This document shows, piece by piece, positions 63,856 through 64,000 of a stretch of DNA of 64,000 bases. The stretch lies in assembly GCA_011525785.1 (NCBI GenBank), contig WYBT01000021.1, positions 1 to 64,000 on the forward strand, given 5' to 3'. Within the stretch, counting starts at the first letter, position 1. Each line of letters opens with the position of its first letter. A model generated the notes under the pieces. That model did not search any database. It was not told the origin of the DNA and worked only from the letters and a program-made list of their open reading frames with translations. Made by a program: the position numbers and the translations under genes. Origin of the DNA: Planctomycetaceae bacterium (GTDB lineage Bacteria; Planctomycetota; UBA1135; GCA-002686595).

Positions 63856-64000
63856 ATGACCGAGCAGAAACAGCAATGGGGCAGCCGACTGGGAGTGATC
63901 CTGGCGGTCGCCGGTTCCGCGGTGGGCCTGGGCAACTTCCTGCGCTTCCCGGGCAACGCGGCGCAGAACGGCGGCGGGGCCTTCATGATCCCGTACTTCA
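63856..64000 (+). CDS. Sodium:neurotransmitter symporter (SNF/NSS) family transporter, N-terminal fragment
   Basis: The ATG at 63856 opens a frame that runs off the window after 48 codons. [20 protein letters not shown] is followed by [20 protein letters not shown] and GAFMIPYF, the unmistakable first helix of SNF/NSS transporters, where G-x-G-N-x-x-R-F-P lines the Na+ and substrate site. Bacterial members (LeuT-like) take up amino acids with sodium. The gene is divergent from the FAD lipoprotein gene; the 145-nt gap shows no strong promoter. Confidence 0.95.
   Translation, partial: MTEQKQQWGSRLGVILAVAGSAVGLGNFLRFPGNAAQNGGGAFMIPYF

Overview
The window is very GC-rich with strong G/C third-position bias. 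The best guess for the host is an uncultured Planctomycetota bacterium. Four secreted proteins end in the same cysteine-bearing module (YC..NS.GC.P / LCV..P / DC.G / RDP), a tail I associate with surface proteins of planctomycetes. CRTAC1/UnbV FG-GAP proteins, PD40 propellers, HEAT-repeat lipoproteins and DUF885 proteins fit the same picture. There is no rRNA operon, CRISPR array or complete insertion sequence. Lineage is an inference from family content, not from a marker gene.

Layout. 1-4896 (minus): a large CarboxypepD_reg-type envelope protein, cut by the window edge, and a PD40 propeller protein. 5280-5908 (minus): a Phd/VapC toxin-antitoxin pair whose toxin carries an amber codon. 6076-8768 (minus): an RnfD/NqrB-like membrane protein overlapping a CRTAC1/UnbV protein. 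9160-13963 (minus): a methyltransferase, a long propeller protein and a TerB-like/membrane/trypsin-like protease. 14033-26360: a surface-glycan neighbourhood with a Dpm1-like GT2, two membrane glycosyltransferases and a nucleotide-sugar epimerase, enclosing two large tandem paralogues of unknown function (16618-23184) that look like receptor-type membrane proteins. 26453-33119: an HI0933-type flavoprotein, a degenerate metallopeptidase-like protein, a module-bearing surface protein, a possible 34-aa peptide, tRNA-Leu(UAG), a small helical protein, a bacilliredoxin and a lipoprotein joining a protein-phosphatase domain to a c-type heme site. 33266-40110 (plus): a His-rich protein and a CzcCBA-like metal efflux system. 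40119-41854 (minus): a DUF234 ATPase coupled to a small CxxC protein. 42257-45395 (plus): a HEAT-repeat protein and an unknown membrane-anchored protein. 45810-51549 (minus): a second, translationally coupled RND efflux operon. 51752-58751 (minus): an Ig-like lipoprotein, an RlmL-type RNA methyltransferase, a DEDD-type exonuclease and another PD40 protein. 58855-61843 (plus): a DUF885 lipoprotein and a second degenerate metallopeptidase-like protein. 62088-63710 (minus): an FAD-dependent lipoprotein. 63856 to the edge (plus): the start of a sodium:neurotransmitter-type symporter.

Most products are exported or membrane-bound: surface decoration, envelope efflux and extracellular proteins of unknown substrate. 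Several genes are joined by 1-4 nt stop/start overlaps (GTGA, ATGA, TGATG). A TAnnnT box recurs upstream of many starts and 15 nt before the tRNA, and in two cases it sits only 7-8 nt before the start codon, suggesting leaderless mRNAs. Many genes are followed by long GC-rich hairpins without a U-tract. The least explained items are the tandem receptor-like pair, a 101-bp near-perfect palindrome (51644-51744), a 159-bp palindromic element with a perfectly nested small ORF (56054-56212) and the phosphatase-cytochrome fusion.
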